NCBI GenBank assembly: GCA_027488395.1
Contig: JAIYBT010000006.1
Span: 98,600 to 162,599 of the forward strand
DNA: 64,000 bases
Source: Methylophilaceae bacterium
GTDB lineage: Bacteria; Pseudomonadota; Gammaproteobacteria; Burkholderiales; Methylophilaceae
Direction: 5' to 3'
The translations under genes and the position numbers were made by a program. Within the stretch, counting starts at the first letter, position 1. Each line of letters starts with the position of its first letter. Positions 28,701 to 37,244 of this stretch are shown here, piece after piece. The notes beneath the pieces were generated by a model. The model made no database searches and was not told the origin of the DNA. It saw nothing but the letters and a program-made list of their open reading frames with translations.

Positions 28701-29001
28701 CAAAGGCACAGCGCGAGCGCTATCAGCGTCTGGCTTGGCTGTCTCGCCAGTGAATAAAGTGGCAGAAGGACGCCCGCATATTGTGGACATGATCAAGAAC
28801 AATGAAATTAGTTTGATTGTGAATGTGACAGAAGACAAAAAAGCCATCACTGATTCTTATGAAATTCGTCGCAGTGCTTTGCAAAATAAGGTCACCTATT
28901 ACACCACCTTGGCAGGTGCGCGCGCCGCTTGTATTGGCATGTCACAAAGCAAAGACATGGACGTGTACTCGGTGCAAGACTTGCACAAACGCCTGTCATA
29001 A
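25786..29001 (+). CDS. carB: Carbamoyl-phosphate synthase large subunit
   Basis: CarB joins bicarbonate, ammonia and two ATP into carbamoyl phosphate. At 1071 residues it is full length. It has two ATP-grasp halves: the first starts [21 protein letters not shown] with [10 protein letters not shown], the second restarts [21 protein letters not shown] near 560 with [10 protein letters not shown]. Paired ATP-site motifs ([36 protein letters not shown]) and the C-terminal MGS-like allosteric domain (about 930-1071, [15 protein letters not shown]) are all present. It follows carA by 62 bases with a hairpin between, and a strong terminator follows it. Confidence 0.97.
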   Translation: MSKRTDIQSILIIGAGPIVIGQACEFDYSGAQACKALREEGYRVILVNSNPATIMTDPEMADATYIEPITWQIVEKIIAKERPDALLPTMGGQTALNCALDLDKHGVLQKYNVELIGASKEAIDKAEDRQKFKEAMTKIGLGSARSAIAHSLEEALQVQASIGYPAIIRPSFTMGGSGGGIAYNREEFIAICERGLDASPTNELLIEESLLGWKEYEMEVVRDKADNCIIICSIENLDPMGVHTGDSITVAPAQTLSDKEYQIMRNASLAVLREIGVDTGGSNVQFAINPQDGRMIVIEMNPRVSRSSALASKATGFPIAKVAAKLAVGFTLDELRNEITGGQTPASFEPSIDYVVTKVPRFAFEKFPQADSRLTTQMKSVGEVMAMGRSFQESFQKALRGLEVGVDGLDSITQDKDRIVKEMGEPGPERIWYVADAFRLGMSVAEVFEITSIDPWFLVQIEDIIQLEQSLIGKHIADLSKDTVFRLKRKGFSDRRLAKLLDTDQHAVRAFRQALGVRPVYKRVDTCAAEFATNTAYMYSTYEEECESQPTNHKKIMVLGGGPNRIGQGIEFDYCCVHAAFAMREDGYETIMVNCNPETVSTDYDTSDRLYFEPVTLEDVLEIVNIEKPVGVIVQYGGQTPLKLARDLEKAGVPIIGTTPDAIDRAEDRERFQQMLHTLNLKQPPNRTARAPEEAIRLAQEIGYPLVVRPSYVLGGRAMEIVHEQSQLERYMREAVKVSNESPVLLDRFLNDAIEVDVDALSDGEDVLIGGIMQHVEQAGVHSGDSACSLPPYSLSSDLQDELRRQTVQMAKALGVKGLMNVQFAVQNTEQGEVVYVLEVNPRASRTVPFVSKACGLQLAKIAARCMAGQTLKSQGVTKEVIPPYYSVKEAVFPFIKFPGVDTILGPEMKSTGEVMGVGDTFAEAFVKSQLGASVKMPTGGKAFISVRNEDHVKVIDIAQDLVKLGFTLVATKGTARALSASGLAVSPVNKVAEGRPHIVDMIKNNEISLIVNVTEDKKAITDSYEIRRSALQNKVTYYTTLAGARAACIGMSQSKDMDVYSVQDLHKRLS

Positions 29002-29026
29002 CATACACTAGGCTTAAATTTATTTG

Positions 29027-29064
29027 AAATAAGCCACGCTCTGAGGAGTGTGGTTTATTTTTTT
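29027..29064 (+). terminator. Rho-independent terminator after carB
   Basis: CCACGCTC / GAGTGTGG pair with one G-U and a TGAG loop. The outer AAATAA / TTATTT arms lengthen the stem, and a T-rich tract (TTTATTTTTTT) follows. Confidence 0.8.
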
Positions 29065-29092
29065 ATACGACAATTGTTGAAGGTAACAAGTC

Positions 29093-29575
29093 ATGGCAGT
29101 TAATGCATTTCCAGTCACAGTACGCGGCGCAGAACTTCTTAAAGAAGAATTACAACGTTTGCGTAGCGTGGATCGTCCAACCATTATTCAAGCAATTTCA
29201 GAAGCACGCGCCCAAGGCGATCTGTCTGAAAACGCAGAATATGAATCTGCCAAAGAGAGGCAAAGCTTTATTGAGGGGCGGATTTCAGAGCTTGAAGCCA
29301 AGCTTTCTAATTTGCAAATCATTGATCCTAAAACCTTAAACGCAGAAGGCCGCGTGGTGTTTGGTGCCACTGTGCGCTTTGAGGATTTAGATTCAGGTGA
29401 AGCAAAAGTCTATCAAATAGTGGGCGAAGACGAAGCAGACATCAAAAACGGCAAAATTTCAGTCAGTTCGCCAATCGCACGTGGCTTGATTGGTAAAACC
29501 GAAGGGGATATTGCTGAGGTGCAATCGCCAGGTGGCATCAAAGAGTACGAAATTATTGAAGTGCTTTATCAATAA
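29093..29575 (+). CDS. greA: Transcription elongation factor GreA
   Basis: GreA rescues backtracked RNA polymerase by stimulating transcript cleavage. The 160-residue protein has the N-terminal coiled coil with the acidic tip region ([21 protein letters not shown]) and the C-terminal FKBP-like domain ([34 protein letters not shown]). AAGGT lies about 7 bases upstream of the ATG. Its place after carB is usual for beta- and gammaproteobacteria; a terminator separates them here. Confidence 0.96.
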   Translation: MAVNAFPVTVRGAELLKEELQRLRSVDRPTIIQAISEARAQGDLSENAEYESAKERQSFIEGRISELEAKLSNLQIIDPKTLNAEGRVVFGATVRFEDLDSGEAKVYQIVGEDEADIKNGKISVSSPIARGLIGKTEGDIAEVQSPGGIKEYEIIEVLYQ

Positions 29576-29599
29576 TGCCTGATTGCGTACTTTAACCGC

Positions 29600-30058
29600 A
29601 TGGCTAAGCAAACATCCATCGCATCGACACTTTCTGCCATCCTGACAACGCTGTGGGTTGGTGGTTTGTGGATGACGGCGATTACCGCTTATGTGTTGTT
29701 TCAACAACTGACCGATCGCAGTGTGGCGGGCGCAATTGCTGGCAAATTATTTACATTGATCAGCCTGATTGGCATGTTTAGCGGTGCATGGTTGCTCATA
29801 CAAACGCTAGTAAGATATGGGTTTTCTTCGCTCAAACTGAGTTTGTTTTGGACCGTGTTTGCGATGTGGTTGCTGGTATTGGTCGGTGAATTTGGTATTC
29901 AACCTTTGTTGGCCCAGCTCAAATCCAGTGCCTTACCACAAGATGTGATGCACAGCGTATTTGCGAGTCGCTTTAAAACCTGGCATGGCGTTGCCAGTAT
30001 TGCATATGTCATGGAATGTTTGCTTGGGGTGTGGCTAATTGTGAAAGGTAACCAATAG
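29600..30058 (+). CDS. DUF4149-type integral membrane protein
   Basis: The 152-residue protein has about four membrane helices (near residues 10-35, 48-68, 80-100 and 128-148), with WVGGLWMTAITAYVLF and SRFKTWHGVASIAYV. This pattern and its location between greA and yhbY match a small betaproteobacterial family known as DUF4149. No role is known. It follows greA by 24 bases and is probably co-transcribed. Confidence 0.7.
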   Translation: MAKQTSIASTLSAILTTLWVGGLWMTAITAYVLFQQLTDRSVAGAIAGKLFTLISLIGMFSGAWLLIQTLVRYGFSSLKLSLFWTVFAMWLLVLVGEFGIQPLLAQLKSSALPQDVMHSVFASRFKTWHGVASIAYVMECLLGVWLIVKGNQ

Positions 30059-30127
30059 CCTTACCCCATAAAGTCAATCGCACGTTTACCCTTCTATGTA
30101 ACTCGTATTAGCAGGGCGTATAAATTG

Positions 30128-30430
30128 CTACACTGATGGTATGCTGATTTTTGCAGACGCTTTAATCGTGTCACTGGCGCGATAAAACACCAATTGTTTG
30201 CCAATATGATGCACAGCAATGGCTTGCATTTTTTCAGCGATAGTTGTCAATAAGGTTTTACGTAATTCACGATCATCTCCAGCCACTTGTACCTTGATCA
30301 ACTCATGCGCAGTCAAATTGAGATCAATTTCTTTGAACACCGCTTCAGTCAGGCCTTGGTTACCAATCATGACAACCGGATTTAATGTATGTGCGAGGCC
30401 GCGTAAATGTGTGATTTGTTTTGGAGTCAT
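30128..30430 (-). CDS. yhbY: CRM-domain RNA-binding protein YhbY
   Basis: This 100-residue protein consists of one CRS1-YhbY (CRM) domain: LTPKQITHLRGLAHTLNPVVMIGNQGLT, where the GxxG-type loop is IGNQG, then ELIKVQVAG and LVFYR. Family members bind pre-50S ribosomal RNA. It is divergent from rlmE, another 50S factor, with a 60-base gap, the usual arrangement. Confidence 0.92.
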   Translation of the reverse strand: MTPKQITHLRGLAHTLNPVVMIGNQGLTEAVFKEIDLNLTAHELIKVQVAGDDRELRKTLLTTIAEKMQAIAVHHIGKQLVFYRASDTIKASAKISIPSV

Positions 30431-30490
30431 CTTTTTTAAATTCTAAATGCTTGAATATGTTCATTTTATCATGAAGACTAGATTCACCCT

Positions 30491-31108
30491 ATGAAACCTT
30501 CCAAAACCAGTAAGGCGTGGATGCAAGAGCATCTCAATGATCCTTATGTAAAAATGGCGCAAAAAGAGGGTTATCGCGCGCGCGCTGCTTATAAACTCAC
30601 CGAAATTGATGATAAAGATAAATTAATCAAACCAGGAATGACCATCGTTGACTTAGGGTCAACGCCTGGCAGCTGGTCGCAGGTGGCCGCACAACGATTG
30701 CGAGGCCAAGGGCGAGTCATTGCGCTTGATATTTTGGATATGCATCCCATTCCTGGCGTTGAGTTTATATGTGGGGATTTTCGGGAAACCGCTGTACTAA
30801 AACAATTAGAAACTAGCCTGCATCAAAAACGAGTAGATTTGGTGATTGCTGATATGGCGCCCAATATGAGTGGGGTGAAAGATGTGGATCAGGCGGGGGC
30901 AATGTATCTCACAGAGCTGGCGCTAGACTTTTGTCAACAATGGTTGAAACCAGACGGTCATTTCCTAGTCAAAGTGTTTATTGGAAGCGGGTTTGAAGAA
31001 ATCATGCAACAAATGCGTAACCAATTTAGCAAGGTCGTCACCAGAAAACCGAAGGCATCTCGTGACCGTAGCAATGAAGTTTATTTGCTGGGGTTACACC
31101 GTAAATAA
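30491..31108 (+). CDS. rlmE: 23S rRNA (uridine-2'-O) methyltransferase RlmE
   Basis: RlmE (FtsJ/RrmJ) methylates U2552 of 23S rRNA with S-adenosylmethionine late in 50S assembly. The 205-residue protein has [19 protein letters not shown] with the catalytic lysine, [16 protein letters not shown] (SAM site), [26 protein letters not shown] and [16 protein letters not shown]. The K-D-K-E tetrad can be traced. It precedes ftsH, the widespread rlmE-ftsH order, but ftsH seems to have its own promoter. Confidence 0.96.
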   Translation: MKPSKTSKAWMQEHLNDPYVKMAQKEGYRARAAYKLTEIDDKDKLIKPGMTIVDLGSTPGSWSQVAAQRLRGQGRVIALDILDMHPIPGVEFICGDFRETAVLKQLETSLHQKRVDLVIADMAPNMSGVKDVDQAGAMYLTELALDFCQQWLKPDGHFLVKVFIGSGFEEIMQQMRNQFSKVVTRKPKASRDRSNEVYLLGLHRK

Positions 31109-31195
31109 GCATGTGTTTTAAATATCAAACTGCGCGTTTTTTCTGTCTCATCTTTAATCGCTGAATCAGATATTTGCGTATACAATGAAACTTCC

Positions 31196-31224
31196 CTTGA
31201 AATTTTGGGTTTAATCTCCACTTA
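31196..31224 (+). promoter_or_regulatory. Candidate sigma-32 (heat-shock) promoter of ftsH
   Basis: CTTGAAA at 31196-31202 matches the sigma-32 -35 element exactly. CTCCACTTA at 31216-31224, 13 bases later, matches the -10 consensus CCCCATNTA at 7 of 8 defined bases. It lies 50 bases before ftsH, which is heat-shock controlled in E. coli. Confidence 0.5.
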
Positions 31225-31234
31225 CAGTAAGTGG
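31218..31234 (+). promoter_or_regulatory. Perfect 17-bp palindrome overlapping the ftsH -10 region
   Basis: CCACTTAC-A-GTAAGTGG is a perfect 8-bp dyad around one central A. It overlaps the putative -10 box and the transcription start. As DNA it could be an operator; as RNA the one-base loop disfavours a tight hairpin. Confidence 0.45.
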
Positions 31235-31273
31235 TATGCATTGAGCGCCACACAGACCATTTAAGGAACGACT

Positions 31274-33187
31274 TTGAATAATCTATTGAAAAATATCGCG
31301 ATATGGGTTGCTATAGCCTTGTTGTTGATGACGGTATTCAATCAATTCAGCGGTGCAAGTAAATCTAACAGCCAAATCGTCTATTCGCAGTTTATGCAGG
31401 ATGTTAAAGAAGGGCGTGTGGCAAAAGTGCAGATTGATGGCCGTAATTTGCATGTCACCACCAATGAAGGCAAAAACTACGAATCGTTTTCACCTGCAGA
31501 TCCTTGGTTAGTGTCTGATTTATTAAAAAACAGAGTAATCGTAGAAGCAAAACCAGAAGAGCAAGAATCCTTGTTGATGAGTATGTTTGTTTCATGGTTT
31601 CCGATGATTTTACTGATCGGTGTTTGGATTTTCTTTATGCGCCAAATGCAAGGTGGTGGCAAAGGCGGTGGCCCATTCTCCTTCGGTAAAAGCAAAGCCC
31701 GTCAATTAGATGAATCTAACAACAGCACGACGTTTGCAGATGTTGCTGGTTGTGATGAAGCCAAAGAAGAAGTGGCCGAATTGGTTGAATTTTTAAAAGA
31801 TCCAACCAAATTTCAAAAATTGGGTGGTCGTATTCCACGTGGTGTATTAATGGTTGGCCCACCAGGTACTGGTAAAACATTGCTTGCACGTGCGATTGCG
31901 GGTGAAGCCAAAGTCCCATTTTTTAGCATCTCAGGCTCTGATTTTGTGGAAATGTTTGTCGGTGTCGGTGCTGCGCGTGTGCGTGATATGTTTGAAACCG
32001 CGAAGAAAAACGCACCGTGCATTATCTTTATTGATGAAATTGATGCAGTGGGTCGTCATCGGGGCGCAGGTACTGGCGGTGGCAATGATGAACGTGAACA
32101 AACACTCAACCAAATGTTAGTAGAGATGGACGGTTTTGAAGCTAACTCAGGGGTGATTGTGATTGCTGCAACCAACCGCGCCGATGTATTAGACAAAGCA
32201 TTGTTACGTCCAGGCCGTTTTGACCGTCAGGTGATGGTTGGTTTGCCAGATATTAAAGGTCGTGAGCAAATCTTGAATGTGCACATGCGTAAAGTGCCAA
32301 TCGATCCAGATGTTAAAGCAGATATTTTGGCACGTGGTACGCCAGGCTTTAGTGGTGCGGATATCGCTAACTTAGTCAATGAGGCTGCATTGTTTGCCGC
32401 TCGTCGCAACAAACGCACGGTCGATATGCAAGACTTTGAGGATGCTAAAGACAAGATCTTTATGGGGCCTGAGCGTAAGTCGATGGTCATGCGTGAAGAA
32501 GAGCGTTTAAATACGGCTTATCATGAATCAGGGCATGCAGTGGTGGCTAAGTTGTTACCAAAAGCGGATCCTGTGCATAAAGTGACCATTATGCCGCGTG
32601 GCTGGGCGCTGGGTTTGACTTGGCAGTTGCCTGAGCATGACCGTATTAGCAATTACAAAGATAAAATGCTACAAGATATTTCTATTTTGTTTGGTGGACG
32701 TATAGCTGAAGAAATTTTTATGCATCAAATGTCAACTGGTGCATCCAACGACTTTGAACGCGCTACAAAAATGGCGCGTGATATGGTGACTAAGTACGGG
32801 ATGTCTGATGTATTAGGGACCATGGTCTATGCGGGTAGTGAGCAAGATTCATGGATGGGCAGCATGTCTTCTCGCACCGTATCGGAAGCTACACAGCAAA
32901 AAGTGGATGCTGAAATTCGCCGTATTCTAGATGAGCAATATGCATTAGCACGTAAATTGTTGGAAGATAACCGTGACAAGGTTGAAGCGATGACCAAAGC
33001 TTTGATGGAAATGGAAACCATTGATGCGGATCAAATCAACGACATCATGGCTGGTTTGCCTGTGCGTGCGCCCAAACCAAAACAAGCCCCTGTGGTGAGT
33101 GGTGGCGGTAGTTCAGGTTCAGGCAGTGTAGTGACGCCTGCACCTCAGCCAACGGCTAAAATAGATGAAACAGACAGTAATCGATGA
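31274..33187 (+). CDS. ftsH: ATP-dependent zinc metalloprotease FtsH
   Basis: FtsH is the membrane-anchored AAA+ protease that degrades misassembled membrane proteins and regulators such as sigma-32 and LpxC. The 637-residue protein has two membrane helices (about 5-22 and 100-122), Walker [14 protein letters not shown], Walker B IIFIDEID, the pore motif [10 protein letters not shown], the SRH region [20 protein letters not shown], and the zinc site HESGHAVV near residue 420. The start codon is TTG, backed by AAGGA 8 bases upstream and by the conserved MNN-L-KN N-terminus. The gly/ser/pro-rich tail after residue 600 is variable in the family. A strong terminator follows. Confidence 0.97.
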   Translation: MNNLLKNIAIWVAIALLLMTVFNQFSGASKSNSQIVYSQFMQDVKEGRVAKVQIDGRNLHVTTNEGKNYESFSPADPWLVSDLLKNRVIVEAKPEEQESLLMSMFVSWFPMILLIGVWIFFMRQMQGGGKGGGPFSFGKSKARQLDESNNSTTFADVAGCDEAKEEVAELVEFLKDPTKFQKLGGRIPRGVLMVGPPGTGKTLLARAIAGEAKVPFFSISGSDFVEMFVGVGAARVRDMFETAKKNAPCIIFIDEIDAVGRHRGAGTGGGNDEREQTLNQMLVEMDGFEANSGVIVIAATNRADVLDKALLRPGRFDRQVMVGLPDIKGREQILNVHMRKVPIDPDVKADILARGTPGFSGADIANLVNEAALFAARRNKRTVDMQDFEDAKDKIFMGPERKSMVMREEERLNTAYHESGHAVVAKLLPKADPVHKVTIMPRGWALGLTWQLPEHDRISNYKDKMLQDISILFGGRIAEEIFMHQMSTGASNDFERATKMARDMVTKYGMSDVLGTMVYAGSEQDSWMGSMSSRTVSEATQQKVDAEIRRILDEQYALARKLLEDNRDKVEAMTKALMEMETIDADQINDIMAGLPVRAPKPKQAPVVSGGGSSGSGSVVTPAPQPTAKIDETDSNR

Positions 33188-33219
33188 CCCCGTAACTGGG
33201 ATTCACAGGTTTTAAGTTA

Positions 33220-33255
33220 AAATAAGGGTTGGCATTTGCCAACCCTTATTTTTTT
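33220..33255 (+). terminator. Strong Rho-independent terminator after ftsH
   Basis: A perfect 15-bp inverted repeat AAATAAGGGTTGGCA / TGCCAACCCTTATTT (realistically a 14-bp stem with a four-base loop) runs into TTTTTTT. The T tract ends only 8 bases before the folP start codon. Confidence 0.88.
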
Positions 33256-33263
33256 ACCGTTCA

Positions 33264-34094
33264 ATGAATACACAACTTCAATGTGCTGGGTTTACCCTGG
33301 ACCTGTCCACTCCCAAAGTCATGGGTGTTTTAAATGTCACACCAGATTCATTTTCCGATGGTGGTCGCTTTCATCAACGTGAACAAGCAATTGCGCATGC
33401 GTTTGCCTTGGTTGAGGAGGGCGCTGCAGTGCTTGATATTGGTGGTGAATCAACACGACCCAATGCGCCACCCGTGCCGTTAGACGAAGAGCTCAGCCGC
33501 GTTATTCCCGTGATTGAAGCTTTGGTAGCCCGTCAACTACCTGTTCCGATTTCCATTGATACCTATAAACCTGCCGTGATGCGCGCAGCATTGTATGCAG
33601 GTGCAAGTATGGTCAATGATGTACGTGGCATGCAAGCGCCTGAGGCAATACAAGCGGTTGCAGATACTGAAGCGGCAGTGTGCATTATGCATATGCAAGG
33701 CATGCCACAAACCATGCAACTAAATCCACACTATGAGGATGTTGTTTTAGAAGTCAGTGCATTTTTAACGCAGCAACGCGACGCGTGTGTGGCGTTGGGC
33801 ATTGCTCAGCAACGCATTTTATTAGACCCCGGGTTTGGCTTTGGTAAGACGCGTCAGCATAATATTGCCTTGGCTCAAGCTTTACCACAGTTTCTTAAGC
33901 TAGGTTGCCCGTTATTGGTGGGCTTGTCTCGTAAATCCGTACTCGGTCAAATGACAGGCAATGATGTGGATGCGCGATTACATGCAAGTGTTGCTGCTGC
34001 CGTGATCAGTGCCATGAAAGGCGCACATTTACTGCGCGTGCATGATGTGAAAGCCACGGTGGAAGCTCTGAAAGTGGTCACTGCTTTGGCATAG
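33264..34094 (+). CDS. folP: Dihydropteroate synthase
   Basis: FolP condenses 4-aminobenzoate with the pterin pyrophosphate to make dihydropteroate for folate, and is the sulfonamide target. The 276-residue protein has VMGVLNVTPDSFSDGGRF, LDIGGESTRPNA, PISIDTYKP, MVNDVRGM, CIMHMQGMPQTMQ, DPGFGFGKTRQHN and LVGLSRKS. The start at 33264 is the only one that keeps the family N-terminus. It has no Shine-Dalgarno and stands 8 bases behind the ftsH terminator, which leaves no room for a promoter of its own between them. It is followed by glmM, the usual pair. Confidence 0.96.
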   Translation: MNTQLQCAGFTLDLSTPKVMGVLNVTPDSFSDGGRFHQREQAIAHAFALVEEGAAVLDIGGESTRPNAPPVPLDEELSRVIPVIEALVARQLPVPISIDTYKPAVMRAALYAGASMVNDVRGMQAPEAIQAVADTEAAVCIMHMQGMPQTMQLNPHYEDVVLEVSAFLTQQRDACVALGIAQQRILLDPGFGFGKTRQHNIALAQALPQFLKLGCPLLVGLSRKSVLGQMTGNDVDARLHASVAAAVISAMKGAHLLRVHDVKATVEALKVVTALA

Positions 34095-34149
34095 AAAAAC
34101 AATAAATATGGCGCTGTAGTGATTTGCCGCCAGACATAAGAGGAAAACA

Positions 34150-35502
34150 ATGAAAAAACAATATTTTGGCACCGATGGTATCCGTGGTCGGGTTGGCGAA
34201 TCGGTGATTACCCCTGAGTTTGTCATGCGTTTAGGCTATGCGGCAGGCCGCGTGATGGCTAACCATGAACAACTGCCTAAAGGCAAACGTCCCGCAGTCT
34301 TAATTGGCAAAGATACCCGTATTTCTGGCTATATGTTGGAAGCGGCGCTGGAAGCTGGCTTGTCCGCAGCAGGGGTGGATGTACTACTCACAGGCCCGAT
34401 GCCAACGCCGGCGGTGGCTTATCTCACCCGCGCTTTACGTGCGCAAGCGGGCATTGTCATTTCGGCTTCGCACAATCCTTATTACGATAATGGCATAAAG
34501 TTTTTTTCTGCACTGGGTAGTAAATTACCCGATGAGGTTGAGTTTGCCATTGAGGCCGAATTGGCTAAACCGATGCAAGTCATGCCATCAGATCAGCTAG
34601 GCAAAGCCAAACGCGTAGATGACGCTCCTGGCCGTTATATTGAATTTTGCAAAAGTACTTTTCCTAATCAATTAGATTTGCGTGGGCTGAAAATTGTCTT
34701 AGATTGTGCGCATGGCGCGACCTATCATGTGGCCCCGCCGGTCTTTCATGAATTGGGCGCCGAGCTCATCGTGATAGGCAATAAGCCAGATGGCCTAAAC
34801 ATCAATGAGCAAGTGGGCTCTACACACCCGCAAGCGCTGCAAGCCGAGGTGGTGAAGCAGCAAGCAGACTTAGGCATTGCCTTTGATGGGGATGGGGATC
34901 GCGTTATGATGGTTGATCAGCATGGCCAATTGCTCGATGGTGATCAATTGCTCTACATCATTGCCATGGGCTTATATGCCAAGGGTAAACTCAAAGGCGG
35001 GGTGGCAGGCACCTTAATGACCAATTTGGCACTTGAGCATGCGTTGCAAAAACACCAAATTCCGTTTGGCCGTGCCAATGTGGGCGACCGCTACGTATTA
35101 GAGTTATTACAAGATAAAAATTGGAAATTAGGCGGCGAAAATTCAGGCCATATTTTAACCTTGGATAAACATAGCAGTGGCGATGCCATTATTGCGGCGT
35201 TGCAAGTGTTGCAAGCCTTGCGTGAAAGCGGCAAACCCCTAGCGCAATTGGGCGCTGATCTGACCCTCTACCCTCAAGTCTTGATTAACGTTGCAACCCA
35301 ACATCGGTTAGACCTGAATCAACCTGCCATACAAACGGCAGTAGCGCAGGCTGAGATTGCGCTCAAAGGACATGGCCGCGTATTGCTGCGCGCTTCTGGC
35401 ACTGAGTCCAAAATTCGTGTGATGGTTGAAGGCCAAGATGCTAGTTTAGTGCAAACCCAAGCCGAACAATTGGCACAGGTCATTCGCCGTCTCGCAACTT
35501 AA
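34150..35502 (+). CDS. glmM: Phosphoglucosamine mutase
   Basis: GlmM converts glucosamine 6-phosphate to glucosamine 1-phosphate for UDP-GlcNAc, feeding peptidoglycan and LPS. The 450-residue protein has [13 protein letters not shown], the phosphoserine loop [19 protein letters not shown], the metal loop [12 protein letters not shown], the sugar loop GGENSGHIL and the phosphate-binding [21 protein letters not shown] lies about 6 bases before the ATG. It closes the folP-glmM unit. A 1.7-kb gap with decayed genes follows. Confidence 0.97.
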   Translation: MKKQYFGTDGIRGRVGESVITPEFVMRLGYAAGRVMANHEQLPKGKRPAVLIGKDTRISGYMLEAALEAGLSAAGVDVLLTGPMPTPAVAYLTRALRAQAGIVISASHNPYYDNGIKFFSALGSKLPDEVEFAIEAELAKPMQVMPSDQLGKAKRVDDAPGRYIEFCKSTFPNQLDLRGLKIVLDCAHGATYHVAPPVFHELGAELIVIGNKPDGLNINEQVGSTHPQALQAEVVKQQADLGIAFDGDGDRVMMVDQHGQLLDGDQLLYIIAMGLYAKGKLKGGVAGTLMTNLALEHALQKHQIPFGRANVGDRYVLELLQDKNWKLGGENSGHILTLDKHSSGDAIIAALQVLQALRESGKPLAQLGADLTLYPQVLINVATQHRLDLNQPAIQTAVAQAEIALKGHGRVLLRASGTESKIRVMVEGQDASLVQTQAEQLAQVIRRLAT

Positions 35503-35603
35503 CTTGTCATCAAGATAGATACGCTTAGTCACGCATAAAAGATAATGGCTGATTGGGGCGCGAAAATGTTCCAAATTTGCTGCTTCGATAAGCGCCAGTA
35601 AAG

Positions 35604-35935
35604 GGCATTTCAATGCGCTTTGATGACAATTTGATAATTTATGAAATGCTGCAAGTCGTGTTTTTGATTGCGCATGATCCAACTATCCTCAACCCTAGGA
35701 TCACGATGATGGCAAGCAATATGGCTCAGCGGTTTTACTTGGATGAAGCGCAACGCCATACTCCCAACACCATGATAAAAAATCTTTGAAGACGACCGAG
35801 TCTATAGTGAGTCCATCGTCACAGAAGTCAGCGCTGCCAGTACGTTTTCCCCGCTGAGATTATCACCCATACTACTTCGCTAAAAAACCAAGCAACCCTG
35901 ATTGCCTTGCGGATGCGGCGCCTATAGGGACGTTA
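35604..35935 (+). pseudogene. msrA: Decayed methionine sulfoxide reductase A gene (C-terminal remnant)
   Basis: Pieces of MsrA can be read in order but in shifting frames. At 35604-35693 IIYEMLQVVFLIAHDPTILN resembles the MsrA segment Y-E-x-LL-x-VFF-x-x-HDPT-LN. At 35699-35734 DHDDGKQYGSAV matches the conserved D-x-G-x-QY-S block. At 35733-35786 FYLDEAQRHTPNTMIKNL follows. At 35788-35847 DRVYSESIVTEVSAASTF matches the I-V-T-E segment. At 35858-35923 DYHPYYFAKKPSNPDC matches the closing A-E-x-YHQ-YF motif. Frame changes occur at least four times, and the N-terminal half with the catalytic GCFW cysteine is missing, as only about 100 bases separate it from glmM. The gene cannot make a working enzyme. 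The ordered series of family motifs makes chance unlikely. Confidence 0.75.
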
Positions 35936-36084
35936 ATATGGGCTAAGTCTACGGCGTTGATGAATTAAAAAACTTAATCACTGACCTGACTTCGTTAAGC
36001 ATCATGTTTATGCCCATTGTTATACCGTCATATGTCTGTATGACGATATATGGAGTTGGTGTTGAGTCAGTTGATTATTGTGCA

Positions 36085-36416
36085 ACCTCAATATTGCAAA
36101 CCTACCTCTACCTCTTAGCAAACGAGCGTAATGGCACACTTTACATTGGCGACCCCTCAAACTTTGAAAAAAAACGTACGGGATCTTCAATTCAATTTTG
36201 TCGAAGGCTATCAAACCTGATTAACTTCCACGATGTAGTCTGGGATGAATTTAACTAAACCATGCAAACAACAACCATGCAAACAACAACCATGCAAACA
36301 ACAACCATGCAAACAACAACCATGCGTGAAAAGCCACTTAAAAATGGATAGGTCTGTGTATAGTTGAGCAGATTGAAAACGCCAATCCATATTTTAACGA
36401 CTTGTACGCGCTTATG
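36085..36416 (+). pseudogene. Decayed GIY-YIG nuclease-family gene
   Basis: Frame 1 reads TYLYLLANERNGTLYIG at 36100-36150, the typical start of small GIY-YIG proteins (UPF0213/YhbQ-like: x-YVY-L-x-x-x-x-NGTLYIG). Further on FCRRLSNLINFHDVVWDEFN resembles the F-T-K-K-Y...LVW-E-F segment, with a stop (TAA) at 36256. The same frame continues through a 15-bp tandem repeat into MREKPLK (family R-E-K-x-I/L-K-K-W). After a one-base shift, WIGLCIVEQIENANPYFNDL matches the usual W-K-x-x-LIE-x-x-NP-W-DL ending near 36416. At least one stop and one or two frameshifts show decay. The first GIY half alone could still be translated as an 84-residue peptide, but it lacks the rest of the fold. Confidence 0.72.
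36261..36320 (+). repeat. Four exact copies of a 15-bp tandem repeat
   Basis: The unit CATGCAAACAACAAC is repeated at 36261, 36276, 36291 and 36306, followed by CATGC of a fifth. In the GIY-YIG frame it encodes (TMQTT)n, and 15 bp keeps that frame. Perfect identity implies recent expansion by slippage. Confidence 0.93.
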
Positions 36417-37244
36417 ATTGTGATATTTAGGGCAAATTTCACAGTTTAATTTCACCCTCAATCCCTGTCTTATCGACAGGTGTCGTTTACCAGCGTCGCA
36501 CAATAAAATCTTTCTGTTAAGACACAAGATGCCGACTTTAGCCAGAATTGGGTAGGTGAAAATATACTTAAACTCTTAATCTTGCTTAACACAGTGCGTC
36601 TGATTCGATTTGTTTGCGCTTTTTATGATCGCTATTTCGCCTCGCGGTTAATCCATGATCCAACCTGCAAAAAACGTGGCAACGCTAAAACTGCCAATGA
36701 CTCTAATATGGGGATGACAACACCCATTCAACCAAGCTAAATCCAGTTGCGGTATGCCTGTTAATCGATTTGAAAATAGGCTGTTATCCATGGTCATTCA
36801 TCAAAAATGAGTTTTCTACCAGTACTTTATGTCAGACAAATACTTTACAAAACCATAATTTGGTAGTGAATAAGTGTTAAACTAATTTAGTTGTTATTAA
36901 TTATATTAATCATAGGTTAAATATCCAAAGTGGTTGCTTGCAAATCAGTGAGTCGTTACTTTGAGCTAAATGACATTTTGAACTGGACGGCATGCTTAAC
37001 GTTAGCCATCAACGTTGCTGAAATTGTCTTTTAGATTGACCAAGATATGTGCTTTATTAAGCCATATTTTTGGGTGTTATTTTGCGTTGTGGCAAAAAAC
37101 GACGGATCGTGTTCCAACAGGCAAGTCTTATGTAATTTTCGCAGTAAATACTGTATTTACCTATTAAAAACCAAGTTGTTCGAATGGAATAAAAGCTGTC
37201 AATAACATTAGTAAGTTCTTAGATTTAATCTTAAGGAGATAAAA
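36417..37244 (+). other. Intergenic stretch without a recognisable gene
   Basis: About 830 bases, AT-rich, no ORF with family likeness on either strand. A small hairpin CCTGTC/GACAGG lies at 36464-36480. More decayed coding sequence may be present (for example near 36600-36760), but I could not match it to a family. The last 20 bases hold a strong Shine-Dalgarno (AAGGAGAT at about 37231-37239) for the next gene. Confidence 0.5.

Noticed and set aside
35446..35682. 78-residue minus-strand ORF overlapping the glmM end
   Set aside because: It is antisense to glmM and the msrA relic and resembles no family.
36004..36258. 84-residue + strand ORF as an intact gene
   Set aside because: Its second half is a truncated GIY-YIG protein that continues past the stop in the same and then another frame, so it is part of a pseudogene.
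36255..36527. Minus-strand ORF with MVVVC repeats
   Set aside because: It is only the antisense reading of the 15-bp tandem repeat and has no ribosome-binding site or family likeness.
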